Source: Atopsyche davidsoni
Taxonomy: Eukaryota > Arthropoda > Insecta > Trichoptera > Hydrobiosidae
DNA length: 64,000 nucleotides
NCBI GenBank assembly: GCA_022113835.1
Contig: JAILWY010000014.1
Coordinates: 6,387,501 to 6,451,500, forward strand
Reading direction: 5' to 3'
The notes under the pieces are model-generated. The model made no database searches. It saw nothing but the letters and a program-made list of their open reading frames with translations, and was not told where the DNA came from. Below, piece after piece: positions 12,101 through 23,127 of this stretch (positions are counted from its first letter, which is position 1; the number at the start of each line of letters is the position of its first letter). The translations under genes were made by a program, and so were the position numbers.

Positions 12101-14589
12101 TATCGTGTAGAAATATACTCCGTATATTTATCGCGGTTTAAGCAAATTCCCCCTTATGTATGAAAGTCTTCAATACTTCATTCGAGATGTGTTTGCACGT
12201 AAAACCGTACATGTAATATGAACTTCGAGAAAATAACATATGTATTCAATAAAGATATATATAATGAATTTATGTGTAGCATTAATTATCTGCATCTGCG
12301 TTAGCATCTTCATATTTCCGTATTTTAGAATAACTTTCGGTTTTTAAGGCGCCTTTGGTGTGTTTGAAAAATTATTGAACTTCGTATTGACGACTCACCT
12401 TTTTGAAGCTCTTGGATAGTGGTCGCGGTTGATATGTTAAATAATATATCAAGTATTAAAATATTATGTTTAAATATTAAATATTGAATCTTCTATAAGG
12501 ATTAGTCTTTCTGATATTAATTTCAATTCAAAAACGATTTGTTTACAGTGATAGATTATTGTGTCCTCCGTATGAAACTCAGGGGTTATAATAAATTTAA
12601 CATTTGAAAAGTCGTCCATATCAATTATAAATCGAGAAGGGCTCAGAATGAACCCTTATTTACTGGACACAAGTTATTTTAACACTAAGCTAAAACTGAT
12701 CAATACTCGTAAATATTTCAAAAGGTATAAAATTAAAGTACGTATATATATATATATATATGTGGGAGGGGGGGGGGGGGTGAATTGAGTGTTTATCAAT
12801 ATAACATTTACAAAATAATATTACGTGATTTTAAATCTATGTCACTAGTTTAAGAAAAACGTAAATAAACCTGCAAGCACGTGCAATTCCACGTATTAAC
12901 TTCCAGCGACAGATAAAAATATCAGTGCAATAAATATACTAAATGGAGTAGAGTTAAAAGAAACACCGACAAGACATTATAGCCGCACATCGCGTGAATA
13001 TTTACGCTTTGCTAAGGTTTCTTAACCTAACTAACCTAATATAACGGCGATCGATATGGTGGGCAGACACGGACAGTCTGCGAAACTGCCTTTATAAACA
13101 CGAAACGCAGGGCGGCCTTGCCGGCGCTGGCGGGCCCGCCCCTCCCGGCCGGGGAAGGTGAGGCCCGAGGGTCTAACGGAAGATACACTTCGTCGCAGCT
13201 GCCCTAACGTGATTGGATAATAAGTTTTATGGCCCCAATCCAACACACCGGCAGGACTAGCAAGTGTACAGTGTACAGCGCACAACAGAGGCGTTCAGCT
13301 CGGTCGGCCCGAACTCCAGATCACCCGATCTAGCAGAAGGTACTTTGGATATTATGCAAGCTTAGACAAAGTTATGCCTCCTCAAGGCAACATTACAATT
13401 AATAAATTATAATTTATGTACATAAAACAAGAAACATGAAATATATGCTTCAGTTTCGTTGGTTTGCTTGCAAAACACTTTAAAATACATCCTAGTGACC
13501 TTAAATAATGTAAAGCCTCTAAGATAATTTATAAAACAACATAGAACTCTTTTATTTGTTTTGGTGAGAAAATAAGTTTAATCGATACATGGAACATACC
13601 ATGTGTGATTTTTTTGTCATATCAATACTCACAATTTCACTTTGATTTTAATTATTATTACTCCCGAGATTTATTGAAAATACGTTTAAATTCTATGAAA
13701 TCATCCTGTAGACTACGCACATTTATACTATTTGCTATAAAACGCTTAAAATAAAACTATATCTCTATAAAGCTCTCGTATAATATTAAAAAAAACTTTT
13801 CCTTGTAAAGTAATCAATCAACATGCTTTTCCGCCTAATATAATATTGAATTCAATAAAATGTTATCGTTTTATTTGAAAAGTACGCTGTTTAGTTAGGC
13901 CTACCAAAAATTTCAAAATTTACTCATTCAATTAAATTTTGATATTTTCATCGAACCGACGAAGGCCCTGGGACTGTTGTCTTTTTGCGCGAACCGCTTA
14001 CATATTCTTTGCGAAAATTCTTCGCCGGAAGCGGATCGATGTTTCCTCATACAAGTCCTCGAGTAGTTCTAAAAAATAACAGGCAGTGAGAATGTATTCA
14101 AATATTTCACGGTACAATGTTAGACGTACACGATCATGAAACGCCGTCCGTCCGCCCCGTGGGTATTTACCATAAACATTCTAAAATAAACTTCAATTTA
14201 TTCCTTACAAACGTGTAATATTTCCCTTGCATAAAACAAGGGAGTCGATCTTTTAAAATGTAGAATAAGCGTGTTTGTTTTTGCATATAATGTTTGCAAA
14301 ATAATGGACGTGAGATATTTACTGCCTCGGCGTGGGAACTCATAAAAAATACATTCTGGATTTCTCAGTCAAAATAATAAGGCTATATTTAAAACGTGTC
14401 TATGGATAAATAAATTAACGCACGCACAGTGAGAACTATAAATATAATCTCAATATTTTGAAAGAAAGTATAGTATTTAATTTTGAATAAAAATCTAAAA
14501 AATGTTCAAAGATTTTTTGGTAAATATAGAAAGATTCATAATATTGTATAATTTCAAATTCTCAATTGAAAGCAACAAGAGACCGCCAG
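9164..14589. other. Presumed Camta intron with GC islands, 9-14.6 kb
   Basis: Islands at about 10220-10620, 11320-11470, 11850-12100, 13030-13330 and 13960-14170 in AT-rich DNA. At 13019-13040 there is a short run of CCTAA/CCTAAC motifs, too short to be telomeric. No supported gene. Confidence 0.4.
12743..12780. repeat. Compound (TA)n and G homopolymer tract
   Basis: Nine to ten TA units, then GTGGGA and a run of 13 G. Confidence 0.95.
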
Positions 14590-14796
14590 TTATTTTTGGT
14601 ACTCTTTTGAATGTTTTTTCTCCTTCTGATGCTTCTCTTCATAGAAGGTTTGTGACCATTTCATTGAATATATTTTTATCCTCACTAATTCGGGCGTACA
14701 TCCAACTTCCAGCCACGTAAGTTTTCTCCATCCAATACCCCTTTTTCCCTCGATTTTGCCTTGGACAATCGGCTGTAGGATAAAGTGACCAAAATA
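14590..14796 (-). pseudogene. LINE reverse-transcriptase C-terminal remnant
   Basis: The minus strand reads YFGHFILQPIVQGKIEGKRG and then IGWRKLTWL...CTPELVRIKI without a stop. YFGH...QGKIEGKRGxGRR...SWL is the signature of the C-terminal end of insect non-LTR retrotransposon polyproteins. About 10-15 residues expected between FGH and QGKIEG are missing, as is the usual segment after WL, so it is an internally deleted fragment of about 60 codons with no flanking RT domain. Confidence 0.6.
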
Positions 14797-15890
14797 GGAG
14801 ATCGTATATGTTTGAGTACTTAAAAAATATTAATTATAAATATATCGCACGTGCCACATCACAGCGTTCCACTTGATAATAATTTGATGTAAGTATACCC
14901 GTTCTGTAAAAGTTCATATATGTTCTTCTAGGCACGTGTTTCTTGGGCGTTTATTTGGTAAAATAGAAATTTTGTACGGATAGTTCTCGAAATAACGGCC
15001 CGCTAACGACATTAGAACGACTTTTGGAAATGACTACCACATTAGATCGAGGGGTTCCCAAGTCAACAAGAATATTTGACATATATGGTACGCAGAAACG
15101 CACTGAGTAACACCGCCGTGAATACGGCCGACGTATTCGTTTTAGCATTTTTATTATTCAAATAACTCAACTAATATTCAATTAATAAAACTATATTTAA
15201 GAAAGCAAGAATTTCAATTGTACAAATAGATAAGCTTGATCGGATGAACGCGCAAAGGTCGGTCGAGTAAAATTCTCTTTCAATACAAAAAGAAATTCGT
15301 GCAATTTGTAGTCGCCACAAGAATAAAATAGTTATATCGTGCCATATAAAGCGAGGCAATACATTTATTACTTTTTAGGGTCGGAAAGCAGTTCTGATAT
15401 AAAGTAACCACCATTATGGGGAGCTCGGCGGACCCTCTCGTTTGCATACATCAGCTTCGTTGAGAGTCAGTAATTGTTTAGTGGCATGATATGTATCTGC
15501 TGAAGGAATAGATAATTTTATACGGAAATTATTTAATTATACAATTTACCCCGAAGATTACAAACTTTTATTCAATATCAATAAATAACCAATTATGATT
15601 TACGTATTGATTTATTGGTTCTATGCATACGTTTTAGTACTATTATTTACTAAAACAAAATAGAAGATATAACTACAAACACTGAGGAAGAGTAAAAAAA
15701 TAAAACCGATATGTCCACTAGTAGATTAAACATGAAATTATTCATAAATTCGATTGTTACTGTATATACTTTACCAACACCCAATCATAGCACAAACAAA
15801 GATCAGAACGAAACATACCCTTATAAAGCTTTTGTACCTTCACTCCCTCCAGGCCATAGCGGGTCACGTACAGTGATCAGGGCTAGGGCA
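14797..15890. other. Presumed Camta intron, 14.8-15.9 kb
   Basis: AT-rich with moderately GC-rich stretches near 14990-15140 and 15390-15480; nothing identified. Confidence 0.35.
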
Positions 15891-16050
15891 GTGCTGCCCG
15901 CCCTGGCCCTCCCTGGCCCTCCCTGGCCCTCCCTGGCCCTCCCTGGCCCTTCTGGCCTTTCCTGGCCCGCCCTAGCCCGCCCTGGCCCTTCCTGGCCCTT
16001 CCTGGCCCGCCCTGGCCCGCCCTGACCCTCCCCGGCCCGCCCTGGCCCCG
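15891..16050. repeat. 10-bp GC-rich minisatellite
   Basis: About 16 units of CCCTGGCCCT in strict 10-bp phase. The first five full units are identical and later ones carry scattered substitutions (CCCGC, CCTTC, CTAGC). Because 10 is not divisible by three, all frames cycle through Pro/Gly/Ala/Leu and stay open on both strands, which creates spurious ORFs. Confidence 0.95.
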
Positions 16051-18179
16051 CCCGAGGGCCCGCCTACGTGGATGGGAAATCATTTCCGCCCGAGCCCGAC
16101 GGCCGCCCGATCCGTGCCCTCCCCACGAGCATTCACTACCGAGGCTTGACAGATTATTATTTTATTTGTTTTCGGCTTTCTGAGTACGGGTCAGTTAATG
16201 ATAACGTTTTTATTTTTATTTTGGTATTTTATTCGCTGGTAGTACGGCATGTTCTCAACATCTCAATAGACAAGAGATATTAATTTATACACTTGATCAG
16301 ATAATCTTTTGTTTTATCTCTGTTTAGTTAATGTGAATTTCGTGAGATACACCACATGTTTAGTATAGTCTGATTTTTACGCAATATTCACGCTTTATGA
16401 CGTAATATTACACTTTCATTATATGTTTTAATCAAAAAGGTAAAAATAGTAATAAAATACCCTTCCTTTACTTTACGTACTGTACTAAAAATATTTTTTA
16501 TTAAGTTTCATACCATTTTCATAAAACAATAACTTAAAATTACTTTTATGTCGTATTTTTATTCATAATAAAGCCTATAGAGTACCTTTACAGTTAGAGA
16601 CCCGCAAGCAATTGGTTACTGGCTGAATACTGTTGTAAAACTCTGTAAATATGAAAATTCTTCTTCATACAAATTAATCCCACAAGGAAAATACTCCATT
16701 TAAAAAGGACGAACATAATTAAATATCATAATAAAATATAAATAAATGTGAGATTTATGATCACCGTTGCCAAAAATAAGAAAAAAAACGGATATATTCA
16801 ACAATAGATTCAACAATAGTTTTAATAAAAGTAGAAAATACTCCAGTATAGTTCCCGTGAATATTCCCTATTTTTTTTATAATTTAACTTTCTGTTCTGG
16901 GCATTGAAAACAGTTGTAACATCCTAACTGCTAAACTCCAACCGGAACATTTCAATGGTTGTTCAAGTACTGACCAAGTTGTGGAGCCTAGAGAAGATTG
17001 ACTAGTCAACCGTTTACTGAATAGCTACTCCCTGACCAAGATATTTATTATAGCTGGAGATATATTATTTAACAAAAATATTTTCAATTCAATTTACGTA
17101 TATTTTTCAAGAGCGTAACAAATTTATAAACTTATCGGGTAAAATTACCAAAATATCGCATCCATCAAGTAATCAAACACCCAGGATAGTAACGAAGAGT
17201 TTGTTAGAAAAAAGCCTTTTCATTCTTATCTCTGTTAGTTTTAATTGGCAGTAGTAAATTTATACTATCACGTAGAACAGTCTCGTTACATTAATATTAA
17301 GATTGTTAATTACACTTAAAATACGCAAGATTAGAATAATTACTGATAATATTCGTGTGGTAATGAATTTGTCGGTATCAGACGCTACGTAATCAATTTT
17401 TACACGAATGTAGCTTACTACTTATGAGCTTTAAAAGTAAGACTAACATTTTTTTAAGAGTTATAAATTTGATCACATTGCCAACATAGAAACTTTTAAA
17501 AATGTATTTCCAAAAAACACATTTTATTATACAATAGCTAACATTATATAAACACATTGGTCATTTTTTTTAGTTAAGAGAACGAACGTCCAATTATTCA
17601 CTTCGCTAAGCGCTTTTTTAAAATTATAAATTGCTTATGAATAACAAAAGATTTATCAGTAACTAGAAGTAATCTAACAAATTGTCCATAAAAGCTTGGT
17701 GCTCACAGTCCTGCTTCCAGACCGCCCGTTTGCCACAACCACCCATACATGCACCGGATGCCACCCCGCGGTGACCACCAATTTTACCTCTTGAAAAATC
17801 CACCCCTAATGTCCATCCGTTTTATTAAGCCTGCTTACAGCTTAACCAATGTTTGCGTGTGTATATAGGGTCTTATGGTTTGATTTTATTGTTTAAGTTT
17901 TTTGTTGAAAAGGATGTACCGATCGAAAGAAGAGATCTTTTAAATTAGAGATACCTTTAACTTAGTATGGTGTGTAATCTATTTTATATATCAGTAACCA
18001 AGTGAAATATTTTCGATTATACAAAACACGACGCGGTCTCTTTTATTTTATTTAATATGGCAGACCGTTATATTATGCAAGTTAAAAACGGCACCCTTTA
18101 ACATCGACGTAATTTATTCCGGTTCGGAATTACATCACGCCATGGTTGTGTCGAAATTCGAAATCCACAAAATCGCGTC

Positions 18180-18443
18180 CACCCGCCGGGGCATCAAATT
18201 AAAGCATCAAAGCGGGGGTGGAATTCGCATCTTTCTTGGCTTTACAGGGAACTTTTATCCGAGGAGAGCGCGGGGGGCGGCACGGGCGCGGGGGTGAGGG
18301 GGTAAGGGAGTGAGGGGGGGGGCGCAAACTATTCCAAGATGGCGGCTCAGGAACGCGCCATGTGTGGCCGCGTCACTGAGGCCGCAGCACCACTACTTGT
18401 AGGATGCAAGCAGCAAGCCGCGGGAATGACGGATCAGACACAG
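18180..18443 (+). promoter_or_regulatory. CpG-rich island with exon-like end, possible promoter
   Basis: A GC-rich island with G-runs (18260-18320) is followed by CCAAGATGGCGGCTCAGG, which contains an ATG in good context and a YY1/Pho-type core (AAGATGGCGGC). The frame from 18339 reads MAAQERAMCGRVTEAAAPLL and stays open to a donor-like ACACAG|GTAATA at 18443/18444; unspliced it stops at 18479 after 46 codons. No downstream plus-strand gene is seen. It could be an antisense or lncRNA first exon, a Polycomb-type element, or chance. Confidence 0.3.
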
Positions 18444-18596
18444 GTAATACTGATGAGATTATATAAGACTGTGTTTTAAATTCTGTACAAATGTAAAATT
18501 TTGAAATAATTCATATATGTATTTAAAAAGCAACAAATACGCTGAGTCTATGTCTTGAGTATTTTTTTATTGAGTTTTCTTTGTGCATTGTTTCTA

Positions 18597-18608
18597 CCCC
18601 CCCCCCCC
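18597..18608. repeat. C homopolymer
   Basis: Twelve consecutive C. Confidence 0.95.
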
Positions 18609-20237
18609 TTCCCTCTCCACACCTCTAAATGTGCTTCTGGGGTTTAGAAATTTTCAGTTACGAATAAATAAACAAATCACGCTACGAGTTTGAGTTAGTA
18701 GATATATTCAAAACCAAATAAATTCATGTAAAATAACTCTACCCGGAAAAAAGCAGAGCACTTTACCTTTGAATACATATGCATGAAAACGTGGAATTCA
18801 CAGTTTTTTTATGGTGGAAATCTATAGAAACACACGATAAAAAATTAACTATGGCGTCTTAAATCGTGAGATTACTTCAGACCCGATTTAGCGAAAGACT
18901 GCCAAGTCGGTTATTGTCGCGAGCGCGGCCGTAATATTTGCAATGGGCGAGTACCACGGCCGAGGCAGGTCGCTATCCAAAACGTACGAGCCATTATTCG
19001 CAAGTTCTTAATATTGTCGATGTTTAGCCGAAAAAAAATGTCGAATAAAAGACCGAGTTAGTGGCGAATAAAATTATATTACGCCGATTTTCGACCGCTG
19101 TTTGGTCGCCGCGGAGCGCGTTAAAAGTTACAATATTTTCATACAGCTTAACTGTATAAGTTAATACATGGTGCTTCATAGCTTATGGCGTGGCCTGAAA
19201 ATAATCCACTTATCAAGTTTTTTTAAACATTATTATATTCATATTACTTACATATAATTTTCTTTTGATGTTATTTTTATTTTATAAATTGGGTAAAAGA
19301 TTTCTCATATTCCACAATGTTTTATATTTAATATACTAAAGTTTTACACTCCTAGCATACATACAAACTATATATTTTTTCTAATTGCGATACAATAAAC
19401 ACATTTTAAAAATTTATTTCTAAATATTATTTGATTCAAATTGAAAAATCAGCATATTTGATATTTTCTACATTGATTTACAAGAATAATAAAAAAATAA
19501 ACCTAATAAAACAACGAATATTGATTTAATTTTTATTTAAAAAATACAAGTACGTTCAGTACTTTAATTTGGTTACTGGTGATACATTCACAAATGAGCT
19601 CAAAGTCAAAAATGCGACAATATCGCTGATTATAAAACTATTGAAATAAAGTAAATTTGATTATTCCAGTTGATCGAGCAACGTGTAAGCTTAAATTTAT
19701 TATTTCGGTGTATTCGGTAGATTCTCAATTTTTTAAAAACCGTTAATAAAACGCAGCTACCCATATATCAAAAACTACCTTTACGACGCCTAATTTTTTT
19801 AATTTCAATTTGATTACATTTTTTCATTGATTTAAAAATATAATATTTTTATTTATCATTTGAATTGTCAACTGAAACCGTGAGTTCCATAACACTGTGT
19901 ACAAATCAAAATATGATAATTTTTTCTCGATTCTGCGTAAATTACAAAAAATCCAGACTCACTCCACTTTCAGTGGGCTCCTGAAAGTTTTTTAATGGCT
20001 TAGGCTGAAACCCGGGCTTGCGGGGACGGTCCTCTCGCGGTGCATGCGTGTCTCAGGCGGGATTCTCGGCACGGAGAATTTGTATTCGTGGCTCTACGCG
20101 CTGACGAAGCACCCGACATACTCGCTGTAGAAATATTTTCACTATGCCTCTAGTTATTTAGCCATATTATACTGTCCGAATATGTGACAATATGTTTTAA
20201 AGAAATATTTTATCTCAATAAATAAATTACATAAACA

Positions 20238-20240
<3 letters not shown>

Positions 20241-20307
<67 letters not shown>
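20241..20307. repeat. (AT)n microsatellite
   Basis: About 33 uninterrupted AT units ending 278 bp left of the YqaJ/THAP transposon. Confidence 0.98.
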
Positions 20308-20313
<6 letters not shown>

Positions 20314-20584
20314 GGTTATCAATATTTTTGATAGAGAGTACTTGGTGGAATTCCATTTTAATATTTTAAAGTTCAGTTTGATAATGCCAAACGTGAAAGG
20401 TTGGCGAAAACGGTCACCAATAAAAATTAACGTGTGGAAAAATCACTATCACTATACATTGTATTGTTAAAATAATAATAGTTTTGTTTTAATGTATGAA
20501 ATAGCTTAAATATTGTAATTATAGTTTAGTTTAGTGAGAATTAAAAAAACTAATTGGAAATCAGAATAGCCTTATATAGAGAAT

Positions 20585-20595
20585 AGGCATGACGA
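20585..20595 (+). repeat. Left terminal inverted repeat of the YqaJ/THAP transposon
   Basis: AGGCATGACGA, identical to the reverse complement of 23117-23127. Including the flanking GAAT (20581-20584) the two ends match over 15 bp. Confidence 0.8.
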
Positions 20596-20766
20596 CAGTA
20601 TCAAAGAATCAAAGAAATAATTATTTTAAGGGAAAATACATATTAAAAGGATTCAAAAAACTGATTTAGTTTTATTTAAAAATCTAAGATTAATAAGATT
20701 TTCAACAAATTAAAAGGTTAAAATACTGCAATCGGCCATTTTGACTGAAACACCAATCACAGCGCA

Positions 20767-20774
20767 TGACGTCA
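20767..20774. promoter_or_regulatory. CRE-type palindrome in the YqaJ gene promoter
   Basis: TGACGTCA (core of ATGACGTCAT), about 250 bp upstream of the YqaJ start codon. An identical octamer sits upstream of the THAP gene at 22948-22955. This is a known CREB/ATF-type binding sequence; use by the element is inference. Confidence 0.4.
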
Positions 20775-20801
20775 TACCACCGTAAGCAACTCTATGGTAT
20801 T

Positions 20802-21000
20802 CAAACTTCACTGTGTTTTGTTGTGACCTCCGTATTGCTTGCGAATTTGGATTGATTTTTTAATAATCTCAAGTGTGCTAATCTTGCAAACAAACTTCGC
20901 TGTGTTTTGTTGTGACCGTATACGCATTTGGATTGCTTTTTTAAAAGTCTAAAGTGTGTTAATCTTGCAAACAAACTTCGCTGTTTTATTGTGACCGTAT
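20802..21000 (+). repeat. Subterminal tandem repeat in the YqaJ 5' leader
   Basis: Two and a half imperfect copies of an 80-90-bp unit that begins CAAACTTCGCTGTGTTTTGT, starting near 20802, 20891 and 20972. The copies share TTGTGACC and AGTGTGTTAATCTTGC blocks. They lie directly upstream of the YqaJ start codon at 21017. Subterminal repeats are common transposase-binding or promoter arrays in DNA transposons; the role here is inferred. Confidence 0.75.
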
Positions 21001-21016
21001 TATTTACTCTCTAACA

Positions 21017-22545
21017 ATGGAATCAGGCTTTGTTAAAGCAAACAGCTCAAATTTGCCCAGGATTGATTCATCGATGGTGAGAGATTTCTTTATAACTGAT
21101 AAAGAATTTTGCTCACCCGAGTTCCGAAACGTCAAAATTTCCTTGTAAGTACATTTTGTTTATATTTATCTTTAGCACTAGATACAATCAACTTAGTAAA
21201 AATTAAACTCGTTTGAACTCATAGGAGTTTATTTTAATTAAATTACTCTCTACTCAACTAAATTATTAGTCTAGTCCGAACTAGCCTTTACGAAGCACTT
21301 CACTTATTTGGTAGACACCTAATATCTGATAATCACCAAGGCAGTGTGTATGTATTTATTATAATTAATTTCATTTCTTTCAGGTCTTCAAGACCATCAT
21401 ATGGGGATGATGCAATCAGTTACGTAGAACTAAAACGGGAAGGAAACATCTGTGTAGTAAAATGCAAGATTTGCCCAGAGCATAAAGTCCATGCAAAATT
21501 ATATGCTGTAACATTGATGGTTGATGAATATGAAGAAAGGGTAATATCAATCCAATGCCATGATTGTGTTGCTGCCCAGGGCGGATGTAAGCATGCCGCA
21601 GCGCTGCTTACGTGGGTCCATAGACGAAGCGAAGAACCTTCTTGCACTGAAGTTCTATGTTACTGGCAGAAATCGAAGTTATCAAGAGTTGGCACTACCT
21701 TGAAATTCAAATCTGCAAAAGATGTATCTAATGGTAGCCCTATACTGCCTTCTAACTCTGCAGGTCTTGAAATTTTTTTAGAAGAAGTAAAAACAAGGAA
21801 TTTAAACAACTGCGAGCTATTAGTGTATCATCATGATTGTAATAGTGATAAACTACGTAGTGTCTCAATGCACCAACTTGTGCTTACATATAAAGAAGAG
21901 TGCTGTGACTTATTTTTAAGTAAAGTGAGTTTGACGACAGTAGGACTTATCAAAAATATTGAAAATTTAACCAGGGACCAGTTCAACAATAACCTTTGGT
22001 ATGAACTGAGGTACGGCAGGGTAACAGCTTCTAGAGCTTACGAAGTGAGTCGGTGCCAGACCGCTGATGGGACTCTGATTTCTACTATCATGGGGGGGAA
22101 GATACCAGACACACCAGCAATGAAACGAGGAAGATTTTTAGAAAATAAAGTAAAACAAGTAATTAGCAAGAAACTAGGGAAAAAAATCACGAGTGCTGGA
22201 CTTTTCATATCGCAAAAACATCCAATGTTAGCAGGTTCCCCTGATGGAATATGTGGAGATAGTATTGTGGAGATAAAATGTCCCATGAGCGACAAAACAT
22301 ATCTCCAGTATATAAAAGATGGAAAACCCACCAAGAAATGCTTTGCCCAGATACAAATGCAAATGTATCTTAGTGGTCTTAAAAATTGTTACTTTTGCGT
22401 TGCAGACCCAAATTTTTCCACTAGTCAAGATGTTGAAATTTTATTTATATCTTATAATGATCAATATATGTCAGGCTTTCTTGAAAGTGTAATAATGTTT
22501 TGGAAATCCCATGTTTACCCGTTATTATATAAAAGTATAAAATAG
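21017..22545 (+). CDS. SWIM zinc finger + YqaJ exonuclease-like protein, two exons
   Basis: Predicted as join(21017..21144, 21384..22545), giving 429 residues. Exon 1 opens with ATGGAATCAGG and encodes 42 residues; donor CCTT|GTAAGT and acceptor TTTCTTTCAG|GTCTTC restore the frame through a split Leu codon. A contiguous frame also runs into the intron from 21346, but the spliced model gives the conserved N-terminus. Residues about 70-115 hold Cys pairs (KCKICPEH) and a SWIM-like finger (C101, C104, C111, H113). Residues about 250-425 form a YqaJ/lambda-exonuclease-like fold: RYGRVTAS, GRFLE (E296), SPDG (D330), EIKCP (E339, K341) and the QIQMQMY helix. All catalytic residues of the D-E-K nuclease site are present and there are no frame breaks, so the gene looks intact. 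It is the partner protein of the transposon, not a host gene. Whether it processes DNA ends during transposition is unknown. Confidence 0.85.
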
Positions 22546-22574
22546 AAATTAAAAAGGCAAAAATTTCATGTGTT

Positions 22575-22871
22575 TTATTTAATAAGAGAATCTTGTATAT
22601 TAACCAAACCACAAGCTATAGTTATCACATCATCAATAACTTTAACCAAACTTAAGTTAAGACAGTCATGTGATTTTAACATTTTGTGGTCTTCACAGAA
22701 ATAAATTGATGAATTCGTGACTACGTTTTTCGTGTTTCGCCGTGCGAGCTTAAACCACTTATATCTTATAATTTTCTTATTTGGAACATATATAAACAGC
22801 TTGTTGGGTGTTACTATCGAAGTGTTCGTACACTGAGGTACTGCACACCACTTATAGAATTTGGAATTCAT
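22575..22871 (-). pseudogene. THAP gene of the transposon, transposase core deleted in frame
   Basis: A 98-codon frame from ATG to stop. Residues 1-62 are the first two-thirds of a THAP zinc finger: C9-x4-C14, the TPNKLFIYVP segment, W39, and C59-x2-H62, satisfying the C2CH pattern. The AVPTF-type box expected about 20 residues after the His is absent. Instead the frame continues into a 30-residue tail (VIDDVITIACGLVNIQDS) that resembles, from memory, the C-terminus of THAP-DDE transposases. The simplest reading is an internal deletion that removed the DDE domain yet kept frame. An AATAAA overlaps the stop. The gene is convergent with the nuclease gene, 29 bp between stops. The product cannot be a transposase and its DNA binding is doubtful. 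Confidence 0.7.
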
Positions 22872-22947
22872 TTATACGAATTTCGTTTACTGTCTTCAAT
22901 GCAAACACAATGACATGTCAGTTAACAATGATAGTCGACAGGTGGTG

Positions 22948-22955
22948 TGACGTCA
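22948..22955. promoter_or_regulatory. CRE-type palindrome upstream of the THAP gene
   Basis: TGACGTCA, about 75 bp upstream of the minus-strand THAP ATG, mirroring the copy at the other end of the transposon. Confidence 0.4.
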
Positions 22956-23116
22956 GAGCGGACGCGATGACACTAGCGAGCGTTTTCGCGCACTTTTGAA
23001 AAAATATTATAAAAATGGCTTTAAACTTCGTTAAACTCAAGTTTTTTAACGAAATAAAGTTTTTTTCGTAAATAGTAAACGTGTACCCCCATTATGGAAG
23101 AGGATTTGAAAATCTT

Positions 23117-23127
23117 TCGTCATGCCT
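23117..23127 (-). repeat. Right terminal inverted repeat of the YqaJ/THAP transposon
   Basis: TCGTCATGCCT on the plus strand, the exact inverse of the left end; flanked by AT then TC. Beyond 15 bp the two ends show only weak similarity. Confidence 0.8.

Larger units (their letters stand above)
16051..20240. other. Presumed Camta intron, 16-20.2 kb
   Basis: After the minisatellite, mainly AT-rich sequence, then islands at 17690-17830, 18090-18443 (listed separately), 18880-19130 and 19950-20130. No supported gene. Confidence 0.4.
20585..23127. mobile_element. Two-gene DNA transposon (ISL2EU/PHIS-like), YqaJ + THAP
   Basis: A 2.54-kb insertion with an 11-bp perfect terminal inverted repeat, AGGCATGACGA, flanked by an AT dinucleotide on both sides (20583-20584 and 23128-23129). 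The match can be written as 15 bp if GAAT is included, so the exact TSD (AT or TA) is ambiguous. Inside are two convergent genes 29 bp apart: a two-exon SWIM-YqaJ nuclease (+) and a truncated THAP gene (-). From memory, ISL2EU-type elements carry a THAP-DDE transposase plus a separate YqaJ protein and make 2-bp duplications; the layout fits, with the DDE core missing here. It sits in the presumed Camta intron, in the orientation opposite to Camta for the nuclease gene. Confidence 0.75.

Noticed and set aside
13019..13040. Telomere-like CCTAA motifs
   Set aside because: Only three or four imperfect units.
15711..16083. Proline-rich open frames on both strands
   Set aside because: Produced by the 10-bp minisatellite, which has no stop codon in any frame.
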